NCBI RefSeq assembly: GCF_003626595.1
Contig: NZ_RBAK01000025.1
Coordinates: 1 to 37,596, forward strand
Origin: Micromonospora endolithica
GTDB taxonomy: Bacteria; Actinomycetota; Actinomycetes; Mycobacteriales; Micromonosporaceae
DNA: 37,596 nt
Direction of reading: 5' to 3'
The notes beneath the pieces were generated by a model. It was given only the letters and a program-made list of their open reading frames with translations, ran no database searches and had not been told where the DNA came from. Within the stretch, counting starts at the first letter, position 1, and each line of letters opens with the position of its first letter. Below are positions 7,708-14,694 of the stretch, piece by piece. Made by a program: the position numbers and the translations under genes.

Positions 7708-8762
7708 GCGGGCCCGATCCGGGCGGCCTGGTCCTGGACGGCGTCTCCGCCGCCTACCGGGGCACCCCGGTGCTGCACGAGGTCGACCTGACCGTCGACC
7801 GGGGGGAGCTGCTGGTCGTGCTCGGCCCGTCCGGGGCGGGCAAGTCGACGGTGCTGCGGGTGGTCGCCGGCCTGGAACCGGTCACCGGCGGCCGGGTCCG
7901 CATCGCCGGGCGGGACGTGACCGGCAGTCGCCCCGGCCGGCGCAACGTGTCGATGGTCTTCCAGTCGTACGCGCTGTTCCCGCACCTGAGCGTCGCGGAG
8001 AACATCGCCTTCGGCCTGGAGGTGCGCGACGTGCCCCGCCGGACCGCCCGGGAGCGGGCCCGCGCGGCGGCCGAGTCGGTCGGCTGCGCCGCCCTGCTGG
8101 ACCGTCGCCCCGGGCAGCTCTCCGGTGGGGAGCGGCAGCGGGTGGCGCTGGCCCGTGCCCTGGTCCGCGAGCCGGACGTCTTCCTCCTCGACGAGCCGCT
8201 GTCCAACCTGGACCTCGCGCTGCGGGTGGAGATGCGGGCCGAGCTGCGCGCCCTGCACGACCGGCTGGGCGCCACCATGGTGCACGTCACGCACGACCAG
8301 ACCGAGGCGCTGGTGCTCGCCGACCGGATCGCGGTGCTCCGCGACGGGCGGGTCGAGCAGGTCGGCACGCCGGACGAGATCTGGCGTACCCCGGCGACCC
8401 GTTTCGTCGCCCGTTTCGTCGGCTCCCCGGCGATGAACCTGCTGCCCGCCGACGGCCCGGTGCGCCCCCGCGGCGACAGCCCACCCGGTGCCCTGGTCAC
8501 CGACACCGGCCGGCTGGAGATCGGGTTCCGGCCGGAGGCGGTCACCCTGGACGCGGCCGACGGCGCCCCGGCCACCGTGGACCGGGTGGAGGTGGTCGGC
8601 GAGGACGCCTACGCGTACCTCACCCTCGCCGGCGGGGAGCCGGTGGTCGCCCGGGTCCCGGCCGTCCGCCGTCCGCACCGCGACGACTCGGTACGCGTCG
8701 GCGTGCGCTGGGCGGACACGCACGTCTTCCACGCCGCCACCGGCCTGAGGTACCGCCCATGA
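7704..8762 (+). CDS. Sugar ABC transporter ATPase, MalK/UgpC/MsmX type
   Basis: 352 aa, GTG start overlapping the previous stop (GTGA). All nucleotide-binding motifs are intact: Walker A GPSGAGKST at about 43-51, Q-loop VFQSYALFPHLS near 85, signature LSGGERQRVALARAL near 134-148, Walker B DVFLLDEPLSNLD near 155-167 and the H-loop THDQTEA near 195. The C-terminal third (LLPADGPVRPRG ... DAYAYLTLAGGEPVVARV) is a TOBE/OB-type regulatory domain as in MalK and UgpC. It energises the importer made by the flanking permeases and serves as an internal contrast to the degenerate ATPase-like gene at 22310. The stop overlaps the next ATG by ATGA. Confidence 0.95.
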   Translation: MSGPDPGGLVLDGVSAAYRGTPVLHEVDLTVDRGELLVVLGPSGAGKSTVLRVVAGLEPVTGGRVRIAGRDVTGSRPGRRNVSMVFQSYALFPHLSVAENIAFGLEVRDVPRRTARERARAAAESVGCAALLDRRPGQLSGGERQRVALARALVREPDVFLLDEPLSNLDLALRVEMRAELRALHDRLGATMVHVTHDQTEALVLADRIAVLRDGRVEQVGTPDEIWRTPATRFVARFVGSPAMNLLPADGPVRPRGDSPPGALVTDTGRLEIGFRPEAVTLDAADGAPATVDRVEVVGEDAYAYLTLAGGEPVVARVPAVRRPHRDDSVRVGVRWADTHVFHAATGLRYRP

Positions 8763-9673
8763 GTGTGCGGCCGGACGCCCGTTCCCGCCGCCAGTTGGCG
8801 CTGATGCTCACGCCGTACCTGGTGGGTCTGGTCGGGTTGGTGCTCCTGCCGGCGCTGGTCACGCTCGGGCTGGCATTCACCGAGTACGACCTGTTGCGCC
8901 CGCCGACCTGGGTGGGCCTGGACAACCTCACCGCCCTGACCGACGATCCGATCTTCCGGGTGGCGCTGGTCAACTCGCTGGTGTTCGCGCTGGTCGCGGT
9001 GCCGCTGCGGGTGCTCGTCGCGCTGGGGCTGGCGCTGCTGCTGCACCGCCGCGCCCTCGGTGTGGGCAGTGCCCGTGGTGCGGCCCTGCTGCCCACCGCG
9101 GTGCCGGAGATCGCGTACGGCCTGCTCTGGCTCTGGTTGTTCAACCCGCTGTACGGGCCGATCAACCAGTTGCTGCGCACCGGCGGCGAGAACGGCCTGA
9201 CCGTGCTGGGCCGTACGCCGCCGCAGTGGCTCACCGACCCGACCGACGCCCGCGCGGCGATCATCCTGATGAGCCTGTTCACCATGGGGGAGACCTTCGT
9301 GGTGTTGCTGGCGGCCCGCCGGTCGCTGCCCCGCGACGTGTACGAGATGGCCGCCCTGGAGGACGCCACCGGCTGGGACGTGTTCCGCCGGATCACGCTG
9401 CCGCTGATGGCGCCGGTGCTGGCCCTGCTCGCGGTCCGCGACGTGGTGGCCAGCCTGCACTTCACCTTCGTGCCGGCGTTCGTGGTGACCGACGGGGGAC
9501 CGCCGCCGTACTCCACCACCTACCTGTCACTGTTCGTCTACCAGACCGGCTTCGAGTACCTCCGCTACGGCTACGCGGCGGCGGCGACGCTGGTGATGAT
9601 CCTGCTGACCGTGGCGGCGGTGGTCGTCCAGTGGCGGCTGTTCCGCCGCTACCGGGGCTTCTACCGGCTCTAG
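8759..9673 (+). CDS. Sugar ABC transporter permease, MalF/UgpA type (CUT1)
   Basis: 304 aa, from the ATG overlapping the ATPase stop; ends at TAG 9671-9673. Six membrane segments begin with LALMLTPYLVGLVGLVLLPALV. The typical MalF-family periplasmic phrase TWVGLDNLTALTDDPIFRVALVNSL follows TM1. The EAA loop EMAALEDATGWDVFRRITLPLMAP (about 198-221) is canonical. It completes a four-gene importer in the order MalG-like, binding protein, ATPase, MalF-like, whereas CUT1 operons more often keep the two permeases adjacent. No glycosidase or LacI-type repressor is encoded beside it, so the substrate is unknown. Confidence 0.93.
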   Translation: MSVRPDARSRRQLALMLTPYLVGLVGLVLLPALVTLGLAFTEYDLLRPPTWVGLDNLTALTDDPIFRVALVNSLVFALVAVPLRVLVALGLALLLHRRALGVGSARGAALLPTAVPEIAYGLLWLWLFNPLYGPINQLLRTGGENGLTVLGRTPPQWLTDPTDARAAIILMSLFTMGETFVVLLAARRSLPRDVYEMAALEDATGWDVFRRITLPLMAPVLALLAVRDVVASLHFTFVPAFVVTDGGPPPYSTTYLSLFVYQTGFEYLRYGYAAAATLVMILLTVAAVVVQWRLFRRYRGFYRL

Positions 9674-9691
9674 TAGTACGGTGCACGGACA

Positions 9692-9717
9692 GACGGGAAC
9701 CGGCGGGCGTTCCCGTC
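9692..9717 (+). terminator. Hairpin terminator after sugar ABC operon
   Basis: GACGGGAAC (9692-9700) and GTTCCCGTC (9709-9717) form a perfect 9-bp stem with an 8-base loop, 18 bases after the permease stop. It overlaps the leader of the next gene, which starts at 9744, so some read-through or independent initiation is possible. Confidence 0.6.
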
Positions 9718-9743
9718 CGTCGGAACGGGACGGAGGTGTCGCG

Positions 9744-10235
9744 ATGCGTCGGGTTCCGCTCCTGCTGGCCGCCATCGGCCTGCTCTGCTGGCTGACCGCC
9801 TGCTCCTCGGCGCCGCAGCGCTCCGAGTCGTCGCCCGGCACCTCGCCGCCTCCGTCCGGGTCAGGGCCCGTGGTGCCGCCCTCGGCCGGGTCGACCGGGT
9901 CGCCGCCGGTCTCCGTTCCGCCGCCCCCGGCCGCCTCGACGGTCCCGCCGGAGGCAACCGGCGGGCCGCCCGGCGCGCCGCCGACCACGGCCGGCGAGGT
10001 GCCCGGCCCGCTGCCGTTCGGCAACCGGACCCTGACCGGCACGGTCGAGCGCGCCGGGGAGTGCACCGTGCTGGTGGTCGGTGCGCGGCGCTGGGCGCTG
10101 ACCGGCGACCCGGTGGCGGCCCTGCGCCCCGGCAGCCGGGTCACCGTGCGGGGGGCCGTCACGCCGATGCCCGCGTCCTGCACGGACCCGGAGCTGACCC
10201 AGGCCGTCGCGGTGAACCGCGTCGAGCCGGCCTGA
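9744..10235 (+). CDS. Small secreted lipoprotein, Pro/Ser-rich linker plus OB-like C-terminal domain
   Basis: I chose ATG 9744 because GGAGG lies eight bases upstream; an upstream in-frame GTG at 9681 adds 21 residues but precedes the terminator hairpin. The 163-aa product begins MRRVPLLLAAIGLLCWLTACSS, with lipobox LTAC. Residues about 25-95 are low-complexity Pro/Ser/Thr/Gly, probably a cell-wall-spanning linker. Residues about 98-163 (LTGTVERAGECTVLVVGARRWALTG ... VTVRGAVTP ... ELTQAVAVNRVEP) look like a small beta-barrel of the type found in uncharacterised DUF5666/DUF5818-like lipoproteins; that assignment is tentative. Two Cys in the C-terminal domain could form a disulfide. Function unknown. 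Confidence 0.8.
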   Translation: MRRVPLLLAAIGLLCWLTACSSAPQRSESSPGTSPPPSGSGPVVPPSAGSTGSPPVSVPPPPAASTVPPEATGGPPGAPPTTAGEVPGPLPFGNRTLTGTVERAGECTVLVVGARRWALTGDPVAALRPGSRVTVRGAVTPMPASCTDPELTQAVAVNRVEPA

Positions 10236-10280
10236 GCGGGCCGCGCCGTCCCGACCATCTCGACGACCGACGGAGACGAC

Positions 10281-10907
10281 ATGACCCACGCCTGGACCGT
10301 GCCGGGCCTGCCGTTCCCACTCACCCCGTCCGCCGAGCAGGCGTGGACGGTCTCCGCGACGTCGCCCACGGTGACCGCCGTGGCGGCACCGCGCAGCGAC
10401 ATCTTCATCGACCCGGGGGCGGACGACCAGCACGACGCCGGGTCGACGCTCAACGCGCCGACCCTGCTGGGCGTACCCCCGACCGGTGACTTCCAGTTCA
10501 GCGCGCGGGTCACCGTGGAGTTCGCGGCGAGCTTCGACGCCGGCGTGCTGCTGCTGTGGTTCGACGAGCGCCACTGGGGCAAGCTCTGCTTCGAGCTGTC
10601 CCCCGACGGCGAGCCGATGATCGTCTCGGTGATCGCCCGAGGGGTGGCCGACGACGCCAACGCCTTCGTCGTCGACGGCCGTACGGTGTGGCTGCGGGTC
10701 AGCCGGATCGGCCGCGCCTTCGCCTACCACGCCTCGGTGGACGGGACGACCTGGCGGATGATCCGCTTCTTCGCCCTCGACGGCGGCGGCGCGCCCTGCT
10801 CGGTCGGGTTCGAGGCGCAGTCGCCGACCGGCGACGGCTGCGCGGTCACCTTCGACGACATCCACTTCGCCGGTGAGCGCCTCGGCGACCTGCGCGACGG
10901 CTCGTGA
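10281..10907 (+). CDS. DUF1349 (concanavalin-like) domain protein
   Basis: 208 aa, ATG start with GGAG nine bases upstream. No signal peptide, so probably cytoplasmic. The sequence follows the DUF1349 jelly-roll family: DIFIDPGADDQHDAGSTLNAPTLLG, FQFSARVTVEFAASFDAGVLLLWFDERHWGKLCFE, WLRVSRIGRAFAYHASVDGTTWRMIRFF, and a closing CAVTFDDIHFAGERLGDLRDGS. Family members are about 200 aa and resemble the YesU/regulation-of-enolase group, with presumed carbohydrate binding. It follows the small lipoprotein by 45 bp and may share its transcript. The precise ligand is unknown. Confidence 0.85.
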   Translation: MTHAWTVPGLPFPLTPSAEQAWTVSATSPTVTAVAAPRSDIFIDPGADDQHDAGSTLNAPTLLGVPPTGDFQFSARVTVEFAASFDAGVLLLWFDERHWGKLCFELSPDGEPMIVSVIARGVADDANAFVVDGRTVWLRVSRIGRAFAYHASVDGTTWRMIRFFALDGGGAPCSVGFEAQSPTGDGCAVTFDDIHFAGERLGDLRDGS

Positions 10908-10942
10908 CGCGGGTCCGCCCACCGGCCACCCGGGTGTCCCCG

Positions 10943-10957
10943 TACCCCCTGGGGAGT
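10943..10957. promoter_or_regulatory. Possible CsoR-like palindrome upstream of the multicopper oxidase
   Basis: TACCCCCTGGGGAGT carries a CCCC-CT-GGGG core like the G/C-tract operators of copper-sensing CsoR repressors (TACCCC...GGGGTA type). It lies about 125 bp upstream of the copper oxidase start. The outer half is imperfect and no csoR gene is in the window, so this is weak. Confidence 0.25.
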
Positions 10958-11079
10958 CCTTGCCCGCAGCCGGCGTACGGGTGATCCCGGAGCGGCCCCG
11001 GAAACCACCGCGCCGCCCTGGCCGCCGGACCGGATAGGAAGGGAGGCTACTGGTACCGACCCACACCGGAGGTACCACC

Positions 11080-12609
11080 GTGGCGACCCGACGCCGACCC
11101 CTCGTCCGACTGCTCCTCGGCGTGCTCGCCGTCGTCCTCGTCCTGTGCGCGGGCGGGGTCGCCGCAGGCGCCTGGGTCTTCACCCGGCCCGGCAACGACA
11201 CCGTCGGCGAGGTGGACTTCGTCCGGCCGCTGGCCGTACCGCCGCTGGCGCCCTCCCGGATCGACGGGCAGGGCCGGCGGGTGTTCGACCTGCTCGCCCG
11301 CGACGGGCAGCGCGACTTCCACGGCGACGGCCGGACCACCCGGACCGCCGGGTTCGACGGCGACTACCTCGGCCCGACGCTGCGGGCGAAGCGCGGCGAG
11401 CGGGTCGCGGTGAACGTCGTCAACCGGCTCGGCGAGACGACCAGCGTGCACTGGCACGGCATGCACCTGCCGGCCCGGTCCGACGGCGGTCCGCACCAGA
11501 TGATCCGTCCGGGCGCCACCTGGTCGCCGACCTGGACGGTGGACCAACCGGCCGCGACCCTCTGGTACCACCCGCACCCGCACGGCAGGACCGAGGAGCA
11601 CGTCTACCGGGGCCTGGCCGGCATGTTCCTGCTCGGCGACGACCGGGAGGCGGCTCTGCCGCTGCCCCGCCGCTACGGCGTGGACGACGTGCCGGTGATC
11701 GTGCAGGACCGCTCGTTCACCCGCGCCGGCCAGTTCACCAAGACCCGGAACTCGATCTCCAGCATCGGCGTGCTCGGTGACACGCTGCTGGTCAACGGCA
11801 CACTGGGTCCCTATCTGGACGTCACCACGTCCCGGGTCCGGCTGCGGCTGCTCAACGCCTCCACCGCGCGGGTCTACTCCTTCGGGTTCTCCGACGGCCG
11901 GCCCTTCGACATGATCGCCGGCGACGGCGGGTTGCTGCCGCGTACCGCCCGGCTGGACCGGCTGCGGCTCTCGCCCGGCGAGCGGGCCGAGATCGTGGTG
12001 ACCGTCCGGCCGGGGGAGCGGGTCACCCTGCGCAGCGACGGCCCGGACCTGGGCGCGGGGGCGCTGGCGGCCCGCTTCGCCGGTGGCCGGGACCGCTTCG
12101 ACGTGCTCCAACTGCGGGCCGCCGACACCCTCGCGCCGTCGCCGGAGGTGCCCGTCGACCTGGTGCCCGCCGACCGGCTCGACCCGGCCTCGGCCGTCAC
12201 CACCCGGCGGCTGGAATTCCTCGGCCGGGGCGTCAACGGCCGCTCGATGCGGCTGGACCGGATCGACTTCGCGGTCACCCGGGACACCACCGAGGTGTGG
12301 GAGGTGGAGAACGTCGACGGCACCCCGCACAACTTCCACGTCCACGACACCCAGTTCCAGGTGCTGTCGGTCGGCGGCGCGGCCCCACCGCCGGAACTGA
12401 GCGGCGACAAGGACACCGTCTACCTGGCGCCCCGGCAACCGGTACGGATCGCGCTGCGCTTCACCGACCACAGTGATCCCGACGTGCCCTACATGTACCA
12501 CTGCCACCTGCTCTGGCACGAGGACAACGGGATGATGGGCCAGTTCGTGGTGGTCGCCCCCGGACAGTCGCCGGGCCGCCCGCCCACCGGACACGCCGGC
12601 CACGACTGA
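11080..12609 (+). CDS. Membrane-anchored multicopper oxidase
   Basis: 509 aa, GTG start at 11080 with GGAGG seven bases upstream. Residues 7-35 (RPLVRLLLGVLAVVLVLCAGGVAAGAWVF) are an uncleaved-looking N-terminal membrane anchor without a lipobox, so the enzyme faces outward. All four copper-ligand blocks are present: HWHGMH at about 124, WYHPHPHG at about 163, HNFHVHD at about 416, and YHCHLLWHEDNGMM at about 472, where H-C-H-x3-H-x4-M gives the type-1 copper Cys, His and axial Met. Three cupredoxin domains are arranged as in CueO/CotA-type laccases. Likely role: cuprous-ion or phenolic oxidation with reduction of O2 to water, contributing to copper tolerance. The tail RPPTGHAGHD adds His. 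Confidence 0.93.
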   Translation: MATRRRPLVRLLLGVLAVVLVLCAGGVAAGAWVFTRPGNDTVGEVDFVRPLAVPPLAPSRIDGQGRRVFDLLARDGQRDFHGDGRTTRTAGFDGDYLGPTLRAKRGERVAVNVVNRLGETTSVHWHGMHLPARSDGGPHQMIRPGATWSPTWTVDQPAATLWYHPHPHGRTEEHVYRGLAGMFLLGDDREAALPLPRRYGVDDVPVIVQDRSFTRAGQFTKTRNSISSIGVLGDTLLVNGTLGPYLDVTTSRVRLRLLNASTARVYSFGFSDGRPFDMIAGDGGLLPRTARLDRLRLSPGERAEIVVTVRPGERVTLRSDGPDLGAGALAARFAGGRDRFDVLQLRAADTLAPSPEVPVDLVPADRLDPASAVTTRRLEFLGRGVNGRSMRLDRIDFAVTRDTTEVWEVENVDGTPHNFHVHDTQFQVLSVGGAAPPPELSGDKDTVYLAPRQPVRIALRFTDHSDPDVPYMYHCHLLWHEDNGMMGQFVVVAPGQSPGRPPTGHAGHD

Positions 12610-12610
12610 T

Positions 12611-12628
12611 CCGCCTCGCGCGGGGCGG
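12611..12628 (+). terminator. Small GC hairpin after multicopper oxidase
   Basis: CCGCCTC (12611-12617) and GGGGCGG (12622-12628) pair over 7 bp including one G-T wobble, around a GCGC loop, directly after the TGA. It is short and U-less, so a modest terminator at best. Confidence 0.35.
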
Positions 12629-12649
12629 CGCGGCCCGGGCGTCGGCGCG

Positions 12650-12655
12650 TACTTT
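12650..12655 (+). promoter_or_regulatory. -10 hexamer for a leaderless MBL-fold gene
   Basis: TACTTT fits TANNNT and ends six bases before GTG 12662, which has no Shine-Dalgarno sequence upstream. Transcription would begin at or next to the start codon, giving a leaderless mRNA. No clear -35 is seen. Confidence 0.4.
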
Positions 12656-12661
12656 CGGCGG

Positions 12662-13264
12662 GTGCTGATCACCAAGTTCACCCACTCGTGCGTCCGTCTC
12701 GAGCACGACGGCGGCGTGCTCGTGGTCGATCCCGGCACCTGGAGCGAACCGCGGGCGCTGGCCGGCGCGGACGCCGTGCTGGTCACCCACGAGCACACCG
12801 ACCACGTGGACGTGCTGCGGCTGGCCGGCCTCGGCGTGCCGGTGTTCGTGCCGCGCGGCGCGCGCCTGCCCGGTCCGGTCCGGTTGCCGGTGAGCGAGGT
12901 GCGGGCCGGGCAGACGTTCACCGCCGCCGGCATGGCGGTGACCGCGTTCGGCGGCCGGCACGCCACCATCCACGGCGGGCAGCCCGACTGCGCCAACCTC
13001 GGCTACCTGGTCGCGGACGCGGTATACCACCCGGGGGACTCGCTGCACCGGCCGGACCGGCCGGTGGACACCCTGCTGGTGCCCGCGCAGGCGTCCTGGC
13101 TGAAGCTCACCGAGGCGATCGACTTCGCCGTCGCGGTCGGCGCGCGCCGGACGTTCCCGATCCACGACGCGCAGCTCAACGAGCGGGGCCTGAGCAGCGT
13201 CAACGGCTGGTTCGGCGAGACCGTGCCCGGCTACCGGTTCCTCCCGGTGGACGGGACCGGCTGA
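12662..13264 (+). CDS. UlaG-like MBL-fold metallo-hydrolase
   Basis: 200 aa from GTG 12662. The opening MLITKFTHSCVRLEHDGGVLVVDPGTW and metal motif THEHTDHVD (HxHxDH, about residue 41-47) define the metallo-beta-lactamase fold of the UlaG/YfiT-like beta-lactamase-superfamily-2 group. Further metal and active-site residues are seen in GGRHATIHGG, YHPGDSLH and FPIHDAQLNERG. It is a predicted cytosolic Zn- or Mn-dependent hydrolase of unknown substrate. No Shine-Dalgarno precedes the start; TACTTT six bases upstream suggests leaderless expression. It converges on the B3/B4 gene with only four bases between stops. Confidence 0.88.
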   Translation: MLITKFTHSCVRLEHDGGVLVVDPGTWSEPRALAGADAVLVTHEHTDHVDVLRLAGLGVPVFVPRGARLPGPVRLPVSEVRAGQTFTAAGMAVTAFGGRHATIHGGQPDCANLGYLVADAVYHPGDSLHRPDRPVDTLLVPAQASWLKLTEAIDFAVAVGARRTFPIHDAQLNERGLSSVNGWFGETVPGYRFLPVDGTG

Positions 13265-13268
13265 CCGC

Positions 13269-13961
13269 TCAGACCTCGAACCGGGGCCGGGCGGCGGTCA
13301 GCACCGCCGTCCGGGACCCGGCGCCCCAACCCCGTTGAAGCGCGTCGGTCAGGTCGTCGAGCAGGGCCGGCACGTCGCGGTCCGCGCGGTCGTGCAGCGC
13401 CTCCACCACGATAAGGATCCGCGTGGTGTCGTCCCGGACCGCGGACCAGCCGCTCTGCCGGTTGGTCCACCGGCGGGCGTGTGCCCGCCCCTGGTCGTCG
13501 GCGAAGACCACCTCGTCCGGATCGGGGTGCTCCTCGGCGCCGCCGAAGGTCAGGTACCGCTCGTCACCCCGGGCGTGCCGCACCACCAGGCCGTCACCGA
13601 TCAGGTCGGCGTCGAAGATCCCGACCGGGATCGCGTACGCCACCGACAGCGCGTTGCCGAGGTCGACCAGCGGATGCACCGCGGGCAGGTCACCGGCGGT
13701 GCGCAACCGGCGCAGCAGGGACTCGGCGGCGCACCGGTAGCGGGTCGGCGCGAGCCCCATCCGGGTGAAGGCGCGCCGCCACGCCTGGATCTGCGGCAGG
13801 CCCGCCTCGCTGCCGCCGGTCAGCCGCTTGCGGGCCTCGTCACGCAGGTCGGCCAGCGGCAGGTCGACCCGCGGTGCGCCGCCGACACCCTCGGCGTACA
13901 GGACGCCGGCGACGAGGGTCGGATGCGCGGCGCGGAGGCGGTCGGAGTGCTGGAGGTACAC
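13269..13961 (-). CDS. B3/B4 (tRNA-binding-like) domain protein
   Basis: 230 aa, GTG start at 13961 with AAGGA nine bases upstream. It matches the stand-alone B3/B4 domain family related to the editing-domain fold of the PheRS beta subunit: GLPQIQAWRRAFTRMGLAPTRYRCAAESLLRRL, LPAVHPLVDLGNALSVAYAIPVGIFD, and DEVVFADDQGRAHARRWTNRQSGWSAVRDDTTRILIVVEAL. Such proteins may edit or sense aminoacyl species, but the stand-alone role is not established. It lies 64 bp after the lysE-like gene on the same strand, so the two are probably one operon, consistent with an amino-acid theme. Confidence 0.85.
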   Translation of the reverse strand: MYLQHSDRLRAAHPTLVAGVLYAEGVGGAPRVDLPLADLRDEARKRLTGGSEAGLPQIQAWRRAFTRMGLAPTRYRCAAESLLRRLRTAGDLPAVHPLVDLGNALSVAYAIPVGIFDADLIGDGLVVRHARGDERYLTFGGAEEHPDPDEVVFADDQGRAHARRWTNRQSGWSAVRDDTTRILIVVEALHDRADRDVPALLDDLTDALQRGWGAGSRTAVLTAARPRFEV

Positions 13962-14025
13962 GGTCGGTGTCCTTTCGGTGGCCCCGGTTCGGGGCGGTCG
14001 CTTTCGGAACGGGCGGGTAGTGCGC

Positions 14026-14640
14026 TCACGCCTCGGCGCGGGCGAGCAGCAGGCCGAGGGCGAGGAACGAGCCGGCGAAGCCCCGGCGCAGCCAGTCGGT
14101 GACCGCCGGCCGGTCCAGCACGTGCCGGCGCACCGCCGCCGCGCAGAGCCCGTAGACCGCGAACGCGACCAGGGTGGTCAGCATGAACACCCCGCCGAGC
14201 CCGATCATCGCGGGTACCGCGCCCGGCCGGCCCGGCGCGACGAACTGCGGCAGGAACGCGACGAAGAAGACGGTGACCTTCGGGTTGAGCAGGTTCAGCA
14301 GCACCGCCGAGGTGAACACCCGGGTCGCCGACGCCGGCGGCGGGCCGTCGGCCACCACGAGCGACCCCCGGTCGCGCAGCGTCGCCACCGCCAGCCAGAG
14401 CAGCAGGTACGCCACCCCGAGGTACTTCAGCAGCCCGAAGGCGACCGCGCTGGAGTGCAGCAACGCGGCCAGCCCGGTCGTCGCCGCGAGCAGGTGCGGC
14501 ACGATGCTCACCGTGCAGCCGAACGCGGCGACCAGGGCGGCGCGCCGGCCACCGGTCAGGGCGGCGGAGAGGGTGAAGATCACCCCGGCGCCGGGAGTGA
14601 GGACCACGACGAGGGTGGTCACCAGGAAGGCGATGGTCAC
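14026..14640 (-). CDS. LysE/RhtB-family amino-acid exporter
   Basis: 204 aa from GTG 14640, chosen because AAGGAG lies four to five bases upstream; the frame extends 15 residues further to ATG 14685 without a ribosome-binding site. Six hydrophobic segments are seen, including IAFLVTTLVVVLTPGAGVIFTLSAAL at the N-terminus with the family TPGAG loop, FGLLKYLGVAYLLLWLAVATL, and LLNLLNPKVTVFFVAFLPQFV with the conserved NPK. These proton-driven carriers export basic or hydrophobic amino acids or homoserine/threonine. The gene is divergent from a MocR-type regulator starting 54 bp away, a classic arrangement in which the regulator controls the exporter. Confidence 0.9.
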   Translation of the reverse strand: MTIAFLVTTLVVVLTPGAGVIFTLSAALTGGRRAALVAAFGCTVSIVPHLLAATTGLAALLHSSAVAFGLLKYLGVAYLLLWLAVATLRDRGSLVVADGPPPASATRVFTSAVLLNLLNPKVTVFFVAFLPQFVAPGRPGAVPAMIGLGGVFMLTTLVAFAVYGLCAAAVRRHVLDRPAVTDWLRRGFAGSFLALGLLLARAEA

Positions 14641-14694
14641 GGGGCTCCTTCGGTCGGTACGTGTCCCGCTCACCCTGCTTGACATGATGGTCCA

